From positions 1 through 14,699 of the forward strand of contig DATNFO010000062.1 in assembly GCA_035606355.1 (NCBI GenBank): a stretch of DNA of 14,699 nucleotides, in the 5' to 3' direction. Shown here in pieces: positions 14,573 through 14,699 of the stretch (positions are counted from its first letter, which is position 1; every line of letters starts with the position of its first letter). The stretch is from Sulfopaludibacter sp035606355 (GTDB lineage Bacteria; Acidobacteriota; Terriglobia; Bryobacterales; Bryobacteraceae). A program made the position numbers and the translations under genes. A model generated the notes under the pieces. It was given only the letters and a program-made list of their open reading frames with translations. It had not been told where the DNA came from and made no database searches.

Positions 14573-14699
14573 TAACCATGGCCCTGTGGGCCGCCGATAG
14601 AAATGAAAGTCGGCGTAGTGCATCCTGGTATCGGTAGCGGCGCGTTTGAGGTCGGTATTCCGCTCTGGAGATGTTGAGGCCGAAGGGAGTTTGACCCGG
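14573..14699. other. Right edge, no gene assigned
   Basis: No repeat module, RNA gene or convincing gene is visible. All three minus-strand frames are open to the window edge, so one could be the 3' end of a gene starting beyond 14699 and running into the repeats. With no recognisable motif I cannot choose between frames. Confidence 0.3.

Noticed and set aside
14592..14670. Small + strand frame starting MKVGVVHPGIGSG.
   Set aside because: It is only about two dozen codons and ends in a stop within the window; no ribosome site was evident and the sequence lacks independent support.

Overview
The window is GC-rich chromosomal DNA from a Gram-negative-type bacterium. A heptose-pathway adenylyltransferase implies LPS, and an exported SurA/PrsA-like foldase implies a periplasm. 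The gene complement, the high GC, the YhaM-like exoribonuclease beside a BlaI-type repressor, and above all the dense intergenic palindromes suggest an acidobacterium, perhaps of the Bryobacterales/'Candidatus Solibacter' kind. That placement is inference from style, not from a marker gene.

Layout. Bases 1-335 are a nest of repeat modules plus a promoter. Next come two + strand genes joined by a TTGA overlap: rfaE2 (336-806) and mfd (803-4291). A second + strand cluster follows: a SurA/PrsA-like foldase (4339-5643), an OB-fold/HD-domain exoribonuclease (5640-6773), a BlaI/MecI-type repressor (6773-7210) and a GT-C-like polytopic membrane protein with a discoidin-like C-terminal domain (7207-9333). 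Each of these overlaps the next by 1-4 bases, so they are probably one transcript. rmuC (9346-10485) lies 12 bases further on and seems to have its own promoter. A two-hairpin convergence zone (10485-10526) separates rmuC from leuS (10543-12978, - strand). Upstream of leuS on the - strand is a stand-alone CHAD-domain gene (13030-13926). The last ~690 bases (14015-14699) are again mostly repeats.

How the genes work together. mfd and rmuC act on DNA repair and rearrangement. The foldase and the GT-C protein act in or outside the inner membrane. The HD enzyme acts on RNA ends. leuS is housekeeping. No shared pathway ties the 4339-9333 cluster together, although its first three proteins all end in Ala/Pro-rich tails and its repressor has no sensor partner nearby. 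The foldase has lost both conserved parvulin histidines, so it may be a chaperone rather than an isomerase.

The strongest unexplained signal is not a gene. It is a modular palindromic repeat family at both ends of the window. A few modules (a GC-rich palindrome with a small hairpin in its loop, a 58-bp 'A' module, a 40-bp 'C' module and a 'D' segment with perfect 17-bp inverted ends) are shuffled, inverted and partly deleted. I saw no CRISPR array, tRNA, rRNA, transposase, phage gene or recognisable defence system.
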